Source: Euphorbia lathyris (lineage: Eukaryota > Streptophyta > Magnoliopsida > Malpighiales > Euphorbiaceae). From it: DNA of 64,000 bases. The translations under genes and the position numbers were made by a program. The notes beneath the pieces were generated by a model. The model did not search any database and was not told where the DNA came from. It saw only the letters and a list, made by a program, of their open reading frames with translations. This document shows, in pieces, positions 11,788-24,486 of the stretch (its first letter is position 1; every line of letters begins with the position of its first letter). The DNA is taken from NCBI RefSeq assembly GCF_963576675.1, contig NC_088910.1, forward strand, positions 26,104,531-26,168,530. The letters are read 5' to 3'.

Positions 11788-12814
11788 TTTTTAGACATGG
11801 TACCGTTTCCCCCATTTAACCCCTTCTACAGCAGTAAGAATAATGATGGGATTTGTCTATGCAAATGGGTTTTGCAGAAAAGAATATCACCAGCATTGCT
11901 GTTTTGACTGGTTCGATTAAATGGGTTACTATATATATGACTAATGTACCTATGTAGTTTAAAAATTACAATTAAGTGGAAGCCATTAATACAGTAGATC
12001 CTTAATAATTTATGAGACCTTGTAGCCAGATGTAAGTTATACTTTGAGACTTGCTCTGGGATTCTCACGTTTATGATATGATGTTATTTTCCGATAACGA
12101 CTTTCAAATGTCTTGTTAGATTATGTTTATCTTGTGTTAACGATTTGCAACTGTTGATGAGAAGCCAACTCTGTCAGGACTCTTGAATGGCTAAACGAGA
12201 AGCTGGCGGTGCTTAATAATTCAATGCTGGGTGTCTCTACCAGGTAGTTTTTGCTTTCAAATTAATACAACAGCAGGTGAAACCCTAGGATGATTTGCTC
12301 TTCTACATTATGATTTGTCACTTAAATTGGCAAATTACCTTGTGACAATGTTAAAATGGAAAAGCTCGTTGCATTCTAATTTTCATTTAATAACAGAATA
12401 AGAACTTCTGGATACCAATATTTACAATTCACAAACTCAAAGCACATTTCTTTCTTGCTAATACAAGATTAGCAACATATATAACATGACTAACACCATT
12501 TGGTAACTTGATGCAATTGCAAGACCGTCAATGATATAAGGAAGTTTAAAATATCATATTAGCTGTTCCAGTTTTGTCCAATAGATTACACTTGCAAGAC
12601 CAGACACAAAGCCCTCAAAAAAGAAAGAAAAGATAAAGAGGTGAAATAAAAGAAACATAAAAGAAGCTAATTACCTACAGAAAGACAAATGCCTGATGTC
12701 ACAAAATTCAACGATTAGAGAAAACAAGGAGAGGTGGAGCACATAGAATAGCAGCTATTTAAAATTCTGTACAAATATTCGGATGTCGAATATCAGGGCC
12801 ATATAAAATGTTAG
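11788..12814. other. Convergent intergenic region (3' ends of both genes)
   Basis: About 1.0 kb holding the 3' untranslated regions of the F-box gene (+) and the SEUSS-LIKE gene (-). No protein-like ORF. No strong repeat. Confidence 0.6.
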
Positions 12815-15800
12815 TCATGCCTTCCAACCGTAACTCGCATTTTCGTCAAGGTCACTGCTAAAAAAGCCATTCTCAGAGAAATCGTTGGTAATATCCGGAA
12901 CCATGTCATCCTGCAAATGGAGACTCTGCTGCAAATCCATTACTTTCTGGTTATAACTACTGTTTCCACCGGCTGCAGAAGAATCACTGTTTGAAGCACC
13001 TTTGAAACTGTTGCTCCGGCTAGGTGGCCCCCCAATACTTCCTGAAACAGTGGGTGCAGCAGCAGGCACACCCGAAGAGTTGCTTCCAAATCCCATTCCA
13101 TTCCTTCCGAAACTCCCATTTCCGATCTGTCCTGCAAGAGAGTGGTGTTGTACTCCTCCCGTGCTATTATTGGACATCTCCTGCAGCAGCTGCTGGATCA
13201 TCTGCTGCTGTTGCAAGGCCTGGTTGCCTTGAGAAGACTGTGTATGGTTTTGTTGTAGTAATAAGCTATTAGCACTCGATGTTCGTTGTTGGAGCTGCTG
13301 TGGCTGTTGCGGAGACATTTGAGGACTTGAAAAGCTGCTTCCCGGTATGTTTTGCAGGGATCCTTGCACAAATGTTGCAGAGCCGCCTTGGAAGTTCGAA
13401 GATGGGCTTGGGCTAGGATTATTAAAAGGCGATGCAGCCTCCTGCTGATGCGAGCTAGAGTTTGAATTAATAGAGTTCTGCCTCATGAGCAGATTCTGGT
13501 AGTTCGTAAGAGCTAACGCTTGTGCTGAACCATTGATAGCACCTCGACCAGCTATATGATGATTGCTGTTCATGTGATTGTTTATACCTGGATGTAAAGC
13601 CATTAGCTTATTAAGGGTGTTCCTGTCAGTTGGCAGGCCCTGAACATTTGCCAGCTGCTCCATTTCCTGCATCTTTTGCATCTGGAGCTTAGCTGCAGAG
13701 GCATGCCGAGGATAACTTTTCAACCCCTCTGCGTTTAAGAGTTGGATCAGATTGTTAAGGTTAAAACAAGAATCTACAATTACAGAAACAAGTAGGGGAA
13801 AAAAATGCATATTATGAACCAATTAATAGTCTGCAAACTGCTAAATGCATGTTATGAATTAAGATCAATTCAACGTCCAGCACAGGAAGCGAATTTGTAT
13901 AACTTTATTTCAAGCCAGCATAAAATGAATTACCTATAGGCCCTACTTTTTGTTCCCGGCAAAAATCAACCAAATCCTTCATGCTGTTTACAACCTCAGA
14001 TATCTGTCACAAATTTTGAGTTACCATTTGCAAGAATCAAAGTGCTTGATGTAAATCTATTTCAATGAAATCCAGATCCATAAAAGCTCAAACCTAACCT
14101 GCAAACACCTGACATATCGTTTGGAAAAACCCAGATCATTGAGAGATTGTAACTCCAAAGTCTTTGCAAGCTGACGCCCAGCAGTCAGGACCCTTAAAAG
14201 CCATGCACATTGAATCAGTATTAGCCGTTAAACCAAATTTTACAGTCATGAGAATCAAGCATACAGCAAATAATATATCAAAGAAAAAGCTCTGATTGAC
14301 CTTTAATTTATTTACAGAGAATCCTCCATTAACACAATAATGAGGTGACTCAAAATCTGAATAGACCCACAAGAGAGTTTTCAAACTCATTCCACGTGAT
14401 TATCTTAAGGTTTCTTAATTCTTAGTAATAGTACTTCTATTTCACCCTTCTATTTCGTGACTCGAGCATCTAAAGCTAACATATTGAAAAATCTTAAAGC
14501 CTTCCAAAAAAAAAAAAATTTAAGAGGTCACTCAATCTACTCACATATTGCTGTTTGTTTGCAGATCCTGCTGAGAAACCCCATCAGAGCCACTTTCAGC
14601 AATTGTGCTCTGGCACTTCTGTGCAACCTGAACTAACTGATTTACCTACATGAGAAATATCTGTGTGTTCAACATATAAATAATAATAACAGAAACTTGT
14701 GGTATGGAGTGCAGAGAAGACCTAGTTAATAGAGAGAGCAAAAAGATTTTCCTTCACAAACCACTAAGTTTACCTAAGCAATATAACTTAACCTTTGAAC
14801 TTCTATAACAATCTAGATCTCAAAAGTACTCCAGAAAAGAAATTTACCAACACTTTAACAACATTATGTTCTCCAGAAACATCACAACTGCTCCCATTTT
14901 GAAAATCCAACCAAGAAAAGATTTACCAAAGTTAACACGATGATCATCCATTTATTCGTAAACGTAACTTTGATTTGGTCTAGCAAAGTAAAAACAAAAG
15001 AAAATATAGGCAGAAAATAAAACCTGTGGTGCAACAACCCTTCGTGGAAGAAGTTCCTCATGGCAACGAGCACAAAATTCCCAGGATAAAATCTAAGATA
15101 TGAAATATAGGCATGTCAGTAGGTCACCTCAAAGAGCTCAACACTAATCATAGTATTATACATGCAAATGAAATACAATCTTGATATGACCTTCAAATCA
15201 TGGGTGAATATGATACGAAGCTGACCCTCACGAACTACACGAAGTTGCTCATATACACTCTCTTGAACTGCTTTTCCATACTCTAGCATCATTATTCCAG
15301 AAGGAAATCTACATTCGCGTGGCAAGTCCAAAAACAAAAGCTCATCAATGACACCGCTACCAAATTTGATTTCATCGAGTCTAGGGAGTACTTCAAAAGT
15401 GGCCTCTGTAAAAGTTGTTGCAATATGTCAGCGTAATTATTTGTATCTCTAGAAGGTCTCTAAAAGCCATAGGAGTAGGATATACTGAAAAACTGTAACA
15501 AAAATACTGAGCTCTAAAAAACAGAACATGTGGATATTGTCAACAAAACAACATTTGAATACATTTTTCCTCCTTTTTTCTTATCCTGTCCTCTTCCAGT
15601 GATATACGACATGATATGCCAAAGGGCCTAGGGTTTTTACATCATAAAAAATATCACTTAAACAAACTAGAAAGGTGTTTCAAACTGAAGCTACTAAAGG
15701 ATAAGTAGATGCACAAGTTAGGGAAACAAATCCTTGATTAAAGCACTGTCACCCACATGAACTATGTTTATCTTAAATCAGAGCACCTGTGTTACTATCG

Positions 15801-18800
15801 TTTTATTTTATGTTCTATTATTTAGGGTATTTTACTATTTAAGCAGATTTACGTGTTTTTATTATTTTTTAGGAGTTCTATTATTTAGGAATATCTTTAG
15901 TATTGTGGAAGGATACCTTATGTGATCAGGAATCATTGTACCTCTTTAAAAGGGGATCTTTATCGAATAAACTTGTACAGAATTTTTAATCAGAAATCTA
16001 AGGAAGAGTTGGTGACCTCTTTAATAAAAATCCACCGTTCCTAAATTAAGAAAAATAGAAATTACATATGTAGACTGTAAATTTTAAGTCCGTAAATATT
16101 TCTCTCCGATCAGAAGACATTTTACAGAAAACCATTTTTGAGCTTCTACCAACTGAAGGTCACAATATTTACTCACTGATGCAAATATACCAGAATTTAG
16201 TAAATAGCTTTTTGAAGACGACCATCATATAGGGGGAAAATGAGCACTAAATAACTACATTTAACTTTAAACACAAAATCCAATAACAAAAACCATCTTT
16301 CCCTTACCAAATCCTCTTCCAGACTTGGAACCACAAATGTCACACTGCCATGCCTCCTGAAAAAAAAAAAGGTGGGTGAAGGGTGCAAAAGTTTTAGACA
16401 AGCGCAATATTCAGCTATGGAAGGAAAAAATAATAAACAAATCAAAATATTCCATAAGCAGAGCATGTATCAATGAAGAAACTGAACTTAAGGTGTTTAC
16501 AGTGCTGGATACATCTTACTAAATAAATGATAACAAAAAGATAAATTATAGGTATGCGAGTACTCAATGTCACTGTCAAATTTATTATTTTACAAGCAGT
16601 TGTCTTCTTAAGCTCCAAAAGCCTCTTAGTTGGGCTTTAAGTTAAAATTTAAGGAGAGAAACAGCCTCTTAGTGACTCTTCAAATCACTAAGAGCCTCCC
16701 CATCCTCTCTATTATTGAGGAGCTCCTAGTTACTCCTTATTTCATTTTTTATTAATAATTTATTATTGAGTACTCTCTCTCCTCTCACTATTGGTAAATA
16801 TAACAACACTTAATAGTTTTAATGATAAAATAATAAATAAGGAGCGAATATAAGGAGTATTGTTGGAGATATATGTATTAGTCAATCCTCAAATCACTAA
16901 GAGTCAATTGTTTATATTATTTTTAGGGAGTGGACTAAGAGTCTCTTGTAGATGCTCTTATATTGCAAAAACACGAGAATATAAATGCACAAAGAACTGA
17001 CCATAGCTGTTTGAGGGAAAACGCCGAGTGCATGATGCCCAACATTATCATATAATGACAAGCACCATCTTTTCTTTGCACGAGGTGAATAATATTCCGC
17101 CACAAATTTCCTCCAATAGGCAATAGAATTCTCCTATCAAAGTAAAAAAAGAAACAGAGAAATTACATGCATGTTTCAACTTCATATGTTACGTAACTAA
17201 ATTAAAATTGATTTACACAGAAGAAAATTCCATTATGGACCAACATTGTTATAAAAATTAGGATAAATAATTTATTAGTCCCCGTCTTTTTACCTAATAC
17301 ACTGTTTAGTTCCTCTATTTTGAAAAACATATTATAAGGTCCCTATCTTTTATCAATATTAACAATTTGGTCCTTTTGTCTAATTTTTTTAGATTTTTAA
17401 CCGAACATATCTTAGCTTTCAGGATAGTTATATTAGATACAAAATGGTCATGTTACTCTGTTATTTTCTGGCTGTCTGTTTATGCCAAATATAACGGTTA
17501 AAAAGCTAAAAAATATTAGACAGGAGGACCAAGGGATTAATATTGACAAAACATAAGGATCTTATAATGTGTTTTTCAAAATAGGAGGACTAAACAGTGT
17601 GTTAGGTAAAAAAGAGGGGACTAATAAATTATTTACCCTAAAAATTAACAACAACAACAACAACAACAAAGCCTTAGTCCCGAAATGATTCGGGGTCGGC
17701 TAACATGAACCATCATATAAAACCGTGAAAATCAAGTCGTGTCAGCGACACAGATTCGCTCCCTCCACTCCGTCCTATCCACTACCATATTTTCCTCAAT
17801 TCCCAATAAACTCATATCACTCTCGATCACCCTCCTCCAAGTTTGCTTAGGTCTTCCCCTACCCCTCACCACTACATCCCTTTGCCACTCTTCGGTTCTC
17901 CTAACCGGCGCATCAAGCGCTCTACGTCTCACATGGCCAAACCACCTTAGTCGGTTCTCTCTCATTTTATTCTCAATAGATGTGACCCCTACTTTTGTCC
18001 TAATTATTTCATTACGCACCCGGTCCTTTCTCGTGTGACCACACATCCATCTCAACATACGCATCTCCGCCACCGACATCTTATGGATGTGGCAGTGTTT
18101 CACTGCCCAACACTCCGTACCATATAACAATGCTGGTCTAATTGCCGTCCGGTAGAATTTTCCCTTCAATCTATTAGGCATGCCGGGATCACAAAGGAAA
18201 CCCGTAGCACTCTTCCACTTCGACCAACCAGCTTTAATCCTATGAGCAACATCTCCATCTACTTCTCCATTCGTTTGGATAATAGATCCTAAATACCGGA
18301 AGCAATCCGAGGCCTGAACAACTCTCCCATCTAGGGTGATTGTCCCTGCCTCCCTACTCCTACGGCCGCTAAACTTACACTCCAACTTACCCTAAAAATT
18401 AACCCAAAGCAAAAATAGACACCACATGTAGCATATGCAACTGCACACTTACAGCTGGCCGTTGTCTCTGGTGATAAAGATATTGCATCAATCGCCGAGC
18501 ACATATGCCTCCGTCATAAGGGCGCTTCACCCCAGCTACTGGCTGCATGGCTTGTTGTTGCATTTGTTGTCGCAACTGCATTTGCTGCTGCTGCTGCAAT
18601 TGGGCCCTCTGTAATTGTGGCATAGACTGGAAAATTTGCTGCTGTTGCCTCAGCCTCTGTTGATGAAGCAAGTTTTGGAACTGTGGACTTCTGCTCTGTA
18701 ACTGCATGCTGTCCTGTCTCTGAAGCAGTTGCTGAAAAACTTGCTGCTGCAGAATATCTTCCTGTTTTATATCCAATCTAGGCTTCTTTTGCACTTGGGA

Positions 18801-19370
18801 TAAATTATCCGGTAGGAATGTCCCAGGGGCTTGCGGCCCCATGCCACCAAGTGAAGATTGTGCAGTTTGTGATGTAGGCAGAGATGTGGCACTTGAAGCC
18901 CCTCGTTGCTGCTGTTGACTCTGCTGGACTTGCTGTACACTAGGATCTTGATGATTGCCCTGCTGTGCTACTGAGGACCCGTCAACAACAGATGAGCCTG
19001 AGATGCTTATGTTATTAGATGTAAAAGACATGGGAGATGCTGGCAAGCGCATATATGACTCTGTATTGATGCTGGCACTTCTCTGCAAGTGGGGACCTCC
19101 TGAAAGCGCTGAATTTGCATCTGTCACCAAAGAACTTGCCCCAACACTTGGTCCAGAGTTTGCCACACTGTTCAAAACCGCATTATTCATGTCCCCAGAA
19201 ACCGGACCCAGATTCGGACGCCCAGTTCCGGGAATTGAATTGGATGAGTTACCAAATGATGATGTCAAATGTGAGTTAACTACAGCCTGGGAATGTCCAT
19301 CCCCCTGGAAGAAAATTCCTGAACTTGAGGAAGATTGGGCTAACCCTCCAGCCACACGAGAAGGTGCCAT
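12815..19370 (-). CDS. SLK2: SEUSS-LIKE transcriptional adaptor (SLK1/SLK2 type), 9 coding exons
   Basis: Plant Ldb1-type adaptor. In Arabidopsis SEUSS and SEUSS-LIKE proteins partner LEUNIG/LEUNIG_HOMOLOG corepressors in the nucleus in flower, embryo and meristem development. Exons on the - strand: 19370-18453, 17133-17002, 16356-16308, 15405-15191, 15092-15024, 14645-14545, 14192-14099, 14003-13934, 13728-12815. They sum to 2562 bases, 853 residues, continuous in frame. I chose ATG at 19370 (MAPSRVAGGLAQSSSSSGIF). N-terminal landmarks are GPHLQRSASIN and MRLPASPMSF, then Q-rich tracts and ARRLMQYLYHQRQRP. The LIM-binding region is in exons 2-5 (WRKF...YSPRAKKRWCLS, CDICGSKSGRGF, LEYGKAVQESVYEQLRVVR). 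NDLGFSKRYVRCLQISEVV lies in exons 7-8. The Q/N/S-rich tail ends YGWKA. The RSASIN and GIFFQGD features fit SLK1/SLK2, not SEU itself; SLK1 versus SLK2 is not settled. Introns 1 and 2 hold transposons. Confidence 0.9.
15406..16307. other. SEUSS-LIKE intron 3
   Basis: A 902-base intron between the exons ending GRGF and starting in EATFEVL (donor GTAAGG on the - strand, acceptor TTTACAG). At about 15785-16050 there is a stretch with TTATTTAGG direct repeats and AAAGGGGATCTTTATCG that looks like eroded LTR sequence; no ends can be assigned. Confidence 0.5.
16611..16957. mobile_element. Harbinger/Tourist-type MITE A in SEUSS-LIKE intron 2
   Basis: 347 bases flanked by TTA on both sides (16608-16610 and 16958-16960). 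Ends are imperfect inverted repeats: AGCTCCAAAAGCCTCTTAGT at the left versus GAGCATCTACAAGAGACTCT read from the right. A 3-bp TTA/TAA duplication and GAGCATC-type ends suggest PIF/Harbinger. A related copy, interrupted by other elements, lies at about 40122-41968 (shared TTTTTTATTAATAATTTATT, ATTGGTAAATATAACAA and TAATGATAAAATAATAA). No ORF. Confidence 0.7.
17262..17638. mobile_element. Mutator-type MITE in SEUSS-LIKE intron 1
   Basis: 377 bases with long terminal inverted repeats of about 85 bases. The left end is GGATAAATAATTTATTAGTC and the right end read inward is GGGTAAATAATTTATTAGTC, both continuing into CACTGTTTAGT. It is flanked by a perfect 9-bp duplication TAAAAATTA (17253-17261 and 17639-17647), diagnostic of the Mutator superfamily. 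No ORF, so non-autonomous. Confidence 0.85.
17650..18386 (-). mobile_element. 5'-truncated RTE-type LINE in SEUSS-LIKE intron 1
   Basis: The - strand ORF (18385-17732, 217 residues) is the C-terminal part of an RTE-clade reverse transcriptase. It has FRYLGSIIQTNGE, the thumb region with RPALLYGTECWAVK, MRMLRWMCGHTRKD, and RLRWFGHVRRR...DAPVRR. The element ends in a (TTG)n tail (17650-17668), the microsatellite tail typical of RTE. It is flanked by a perfect 17-bp duplication TTACCCTAAAAATTAAC (17633-17649 and 18387-18403). The endonuclease and catalytic RT motifs are missing through 5' truncation. The duplicated target includes the edge of the adjacent MITE, so the LINE came second. Confidence 0.92.
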
Positions 19371-19399
19371 TGCAGGCACCGCCCCCTGGTGGCCAGAGT

Positions 19400-20524
19400 C
19401 TAAGTAGCTCTCCAGAGCCAGGCCGGACCAGTTTTTTCAATGATAAAAATGCTCAATCTTTAACAACTTAAAATAATAAAACCCATGCAAGAAAGCGAAA
19501 TCTCCCCCAAAAGAGCATACATACAAATACAAATTTCTACACAATAGAACCACTATCCCCCTTCACCAGCCAAAGAGAAAACAAAATCTGATCCCTTGTG
19601 CAAATATTATCACTGCTCAAGGAGACTCTTGTTTGGACCAAATGGAGTGCAATAATTTGTGATCTGTTTGAGCTTTCAACAATTTGTTGTAGGGATCTAA
19701 GCAACATTCAATAAACAAAGCAAATAACAAGATTAGCTGTAGAAAAACACTTGCTAATTACTAACAGAAAAATAGCGCACTAAAATATCTACCATTAACT
19801 TCCCTAATTAAAAAATCCATAAAACTAGCAAGGACGGAAGCTGCATAAATTTTCAAGCAAGGTCGAGGATGAAAAAAAATAAAATAAAAACTTACTTTCT
19901 ATGCCAAAAGAAAAAAACCCTAATTTTTAGTTGAGCTGCCGAAAAGGTAACTAAACTATAGTCACAAACCCCAAATTTATGTACGCTAAAAGACTAACAA
20001 CGGTGGTATCATAGAACTTGTGTAATTAACGACTAATCAAACTTAACATAAGTTAATCACACCAGAAGATCATTCAGTGTCACCAAACTCAAATCGAAAT
20101 CAATATTTGCCCGAATTCCCAAATTAGAAAACCCACAATACTCGACAGTTTAGTCCTAATTCAGCACTGTAATTGTAACTTGAGAGTGCAAGATCAACGG
20201 GTAAGAAACCAAGAAAATCCATAAAAGAAAGAATATCATTAGCTTTAAGACAGTGAGCTCTCAGGTCCAAGAGATCGATCAAAATTTAGTACTCAAACCA
20301 ATAACTTTAAGAAGATGAAAAAGCAAAAATTTAAAACAAATAAATAAAAAGACTTCAATATTTCCATTAAAAAAGCAAGAAAAGAAGTATCAATGAGAAG
20401 AAGAAGACTGCTAACCTGAAAACAACGAGCTAGATAAAAGCGAAACTTTACTTTTTTTTCTCTCTCAATTCGTAAACTAAAAATCAGGGGAAACAAGAGA
20501 GGAAGAGGTCGGAGGAGGAGGTCG
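19400..20524 (-). other. SEUSS-LIKE 5' untranslated region and leader intron
   Basis: Downstream of the TATA box a short leader exon (about 20500-20416) ends at a donor TTCAG|GTTAGC. A leader intron of about 1 kb follows. Its acceptor is probably close to 19400 (CTACTTAG|ACTCTGG), about 30 bases before the start codon. The placement of the acceptor is tentative. No ORF of note; the 20293-20496 ORF is leader sequence. Confidence 0.45.
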
Positions 20525-20533
20525 CTTTATATA
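20525..20533 (-). promoter_or_regulatory. TATA box of the SEUSS-LIKE gene
   Basis: The - strand reads TATATAAAG, followed ~30 bases later by a purine-rich leader start (about 20500). This is the only good TATA in the 1 kb upstream of the predicted leader exon. Confidence 0.55.
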
Positions 20534-20539
20534 CCTAGC

Positions 20540-21214
20540 GGGAATTGCTGAGAAAGAGTAACCGGCTGCAGCAGTAGCTACCCCCCGTACTACCGGTTGT
20601 TCCCGGTGATTTTATGGACACATGTCAACTAAAAAGTAGGGTTACGTATTCGGCGTCAGATCGCGCGGTGGCGACGCGAGCCTTTATTTGATGTGGCGTT
20701 ATCTGATTGGCTAGTTTGAAGGTTACAAATCATACTTCGGTAGGTTCAGCAGGGTAGGATTTTTCTATGTTAGTATTACTTTAATATTAGCCAATGATAT
20801 ATCGACAAATCATCTGTTGAGGATATATACGTAATTTACCAGAGAAAGTATGGACAGAATTGTCATGAAGGTATAGAAAGCGCGTGGGTGTCGTGTTTGG
20901 AATGGAGATTGTTGTTCATGTTTTAATAAATGAGTGTAGAGTATTGAAGCTTTCATTAACTTCACACGGTTAATGGATAGGGATATATAGTCAGATTGGC
21001 ATGTTAAATATCTCTAACTGTGTAGAGGGAGTTAACGGAAATAAATGGGAGTAATAAAAGGTTAAATATTAGATTAACTATATTTGAGAGTTGTTTTTGG
21101 AGAGTAAACGAATATTAATACTCCTTCTTCCCTTTCCATTATCTCCTTTAACTCTTAATCTATTAATCTCTAAACTCTCAAACAAAGGCTTAAGTTAATA
21201 TTTAAAGAGTGAGG
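20540..21214. repeat. Upstream region of SEUSS-LIKE with a fold-back element
   Basis: The first ~450 bases hold no ORF. From about 20995 to 21190 the sequence folds back: TCTCTAACTGTGTAGAGGGA/GAGTTAACGGAAATAA on the left pairs imperfectly with the complement of CCATTATCTCCTTTAACTC on the right. TTTGAGAGTTGTTT pairs with AAACTCTCAAACAAA. This suggests a miniature fold-back element; its exact ends are unclear. The last bases before 21215 (GGCTTAAGTTAATATTTAAAG) resemble part of MITE A. Confidence 0.4.
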
Positions 21215-21479
21215 ATTAAAAAGTGAATTACTATACCCATCCTTGAATTCTCACCCCCAACCCTGTGAAAAGACCGAAATACCCTTTAGATAATTTTTAG
21301 GATTTTCAAATCCTCTCAAATAACTTAAACTCTCTTTAATCTAATCCGGACTAATTTATCAACGAAAACATGGATCCAGACTAATTTATCAACGAAAGGG
21401 ACCTATGATACGTATTCTCGTTTGATTTTGATGTTTTTTGGACGTTTTTTGCATCGGATTTTTCTGTTATTCGAAATCA

Positions 21480-21648
21480 GAATCGGGACCTAGGGGCGTG
21501 TGGAGATCACGTCGTCACCTCTGGTCTGGCGTATGAACATCACGCCACACCACAGGTGACGACGTATGAATATCACGCCTCACCATAGGCGACGGCATGA
21601 TATTCATACATCGTCACATGTGGTGCGGCGTGATGTTCATACGCCGCT
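21480..21648. repeat. Palindromic repeats, left array of the TIR element
   Basis: Units of the form CGTATGAACATCACGCC and its complement GGCGTGATGTTCATACG alternate with spacers such as CACCACAGGTGACGA. Several units are in opposite orientation and can pair. The LARD inserted in the last one (at GCCGC), and the array resumes at 39467. Confidence 0.65.
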
Positions 21649-24471
21649 GTTAGACGAGGTGCCGCGGTCTAATCTCCCGGGCGGACCGGGGGGTGGACAA
21701 CCTCATGGCGACGTAAGCGGTGATTGGCGCCGAAAGCAACCAATCGTGGAATCAAGCTGCTCGGCAGGACCGGAGCTTGGAGATATGGAAGAGTCGCCAC
21801 CCACGAATGGGAAAATGAACACCGATCCCTTGCGGGTGACCGGTGTGGGTTCGGGAAACTTAGGTACGAGCCGAGAAGGTTAGCTCCTTTCCGGAGAAAG
21901 GCTACTAGGCACCCCGACATCGCCCGGTTATGAACCACTAGCCTCCTACTCAGCATGTTAGGCGATAACGGACTAATCGTATACTTCTTTAAGTTTAAAA
22001 TTCATTTGAAACCTTTTCTTTCTTTTTTCAGAAACCGTTTTGAGCATATATTATTGGAAAGCCATATTAGTAAAGAATCACCCATTTATATTATACACAG
22101 AGAAGGGGGAAGAAAGAAGTGATTTATTTGCAACTTTATTTAAATGTCATGCCGTGTGTTTATTCTACACTAACTTATTTCCCCAAAACGAGTTTATTTA
22201 CATGGTTCGCACCTTAATCACCGTTGGAACGATTTAAGTGCGTTTTAAAACCCCGATTAGTGAAGTTTACTCGAGTCGCCGTTGGAACGACTCAAGTTCT
22301 TTGGAAACGTTTGAGACAAAAACCTTTAGTTAAGAAAACGTGGTTAAACATACAAGTCAATTTTATTTTGTACAAATCCTTTAAGAAAATTATTCAAAAA
22401 CTCTATTATTCACAAAGAAAGCGATTTTAATTACCATGTTCACTTAATCCGCCTTTGGAACGGATTAAGGTTTTAAAACGTGGTGTTTTGAGAAACGATT
22501 TTGAAATGTCAAGAAAACTCTATTTATTGAGATTAAGAACCTCTAAAAATTCATTAGTTTAAATAATTAAATTGAAAACTCCTTTGTGACTTATTTTCCC
22601 CTTTTCTTTAATGAATCTTTACTTGTCATAATTAAAACAATAAACCATTGAATCATAAGTCACTCCCAAATAAAGCTCATTTGAAATAGGGACCCATAAA
22701 TGGTCCAAAAGAATAAAAGAAATAATATAAACATATATATATATATATACATTTCAATCAAAAAGAGGATATGAAATAAAAGTTAATGGAAAAAGATTAT
22801 ATTATACATATATGAAAATACTAAACATAACACATTTATACTTTAAACATTTGAAAATAGTAACTAAAACTCTTAAATAAGAAAATAACATTTATCCCAA
22901 AAATAGTTTTTCTTAATAATAATTGATATAGCCCAAAATATCCCAAAACTATATATATACATAACTAATATAGTTTTAAATGTCAAAAATAATATATATT
23001 CACCCCAATATCTACTAATTATCCCCCAAAATGCCCAAGTAAATAACATTTAAAATAAAATCTAATATAACTCAAATGAATTAAAAAGATAATATATATA
23101 TATACATATACTTATAATTAAAAATAGAATGAAAAATGATATAAAAAATATCCTAAATAATTATGCATACTAAATGTCTAAAATAATTTGGAAACATATA
23201 TTACATAACTATACATATATGTATAAAGGATTAAAAGCTTGAAAGTTAAGAAAAATGGACTAAAATGGCATTTTTTACATTCTGGCAGATTTACCGACGG
23301 AAAATCCATCGGTAAACAGCAATTAGTGACAGAAACGGTAAATTACAGCAGCACTCCAATTATTTCCAGATTTATTCAAAAGCTTTAAATTAAATCTAAT
23401 TCAATCGTTTTGGATTTCCGAACTAACAAAAATGGATCATAGTCAATAACGGAAATTTCTAAAACGACGTTTTTATTTTAAAACGTTATTTGGAAGTTCT
23501 TTGAATTAAAACTTATAATTACAACGTTTTCAATACCCGAACTACCTTTTTATCGGATCACAGTTCGTATTGGGATATCAAAACGAGGTTTTTTATTTTA
23601 AAACAAAACCGAATTTTATTCAACACGAGACGAGAATTAAATAAATACGCTAATTAAATAAAACGTGATAAAATAAATGAATAACCAAATAAATAAAAAC
23701 TATAACATAAAAAATAAATAGAAGAAGAAAATAAATTAAATAAAATAAAAGAGTCTAGTCCTCGGATAATACCTTAAATTCGGTATCGGACAGTTGAAGT
23801 CGATTGATTCCACGAGTCGTGATTTTCCGTTTTTTTTGTGTTTTTTTAGTAAAAATTTAACTTTGGAAAATTTGGATTTTTTTGGGAAAAAAATATTTTC
23901 TCCAAAAAATTGACTTTCTCTCTCTAAAAATGTTTAGAGTGAGAAAGCTCCAAAAATTTCCCTCTCTCTCAAATGCATGGGGATCCGTGCCTTTTATAGG
24001 CAAACGGATCTCCGGAAAAATGGGCGACGCCCGAGTAAAATCGGGCGTCGCCCAAGGGGGTTGGGGTGGCCGCCTATGGCATGTTGGGCGGCCGCCCAAC
24101 CCTCCTCCGTTCCGCGTTGCCGGACGCACACGCCTCGTGGCCGACGAGCGTGCGTTCCGCGCCGCCGGGCCCGTGCATCGTTCGGATGCCGAGCACGTGC
24201 CATTCGTGGTTGGATGCGTGCGTCCGACGGACGTCGAGCGGGCATCCGACTGTCGTCGAACGTGCGCCGGTCGCCGCTAAGCACTCGCACCATGCCGCTA
24301 AGTATTCGCGAGCCATCCGATCAACAACAGCGACCCGCCGTAACTCTTTCTTCTTTATTATGTACTTATTATTCTTTATATATTTTTTGTTTTTCAAAAC
24401 TTCCGGAATCAATTGTTTCAACCGTCTTGTTTTCAGGTTTTCGTCACAGGTCCTCCGACTCGGTGTCTACA
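21649..24471 (-). repeat. 3' LTR of the LARD
   Basis: 2823 bases, TG...CA termini on either strand reading. It contains the TATA-like CTATAAAAGG on the - strand (23990-23999), a strong hairpin at 24022-24053 (arms GGGCGACGCCCGA), and a single copy of the GTTGGGCGGCCGCCCAAC palindrome at 24083-24100. AT-rich middle (22600-23800) with a TA microsatellite at about 22730-22750. ORFs here are shadows of repeats. Confidence 0.9.
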
Positions 24472-24486
24472 GTTGCCCCTACTTTT
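24472..24486 (-). other. Polypurine tract of the LARD
   Basis: On the - strand AAAAGTAGGGGCAAC lies immediately before the 3' LTR start TGTAGACACC, the expected position and composition for plus-strand priming. Confidence 0.75.

Noticed and set aside
13002..13272. ORFs antisense to the last SEUSS-LIKE exon
   Set aside because: Shadows of the Q/S-rich coding exon on the opposite strand.
15785..16050. Possible solo LTR in SEUSS-LIKE intron 3
   Set aside because: Looks LTR-like in composition, but no TG...CA ends with a target duplication could be found.
16197..16466. 89-residue - strand ORF around SEUSS-LIKE exon 3
   Set aside because: Reads the 49-bp exon in the wrong frame together with intron sequence.
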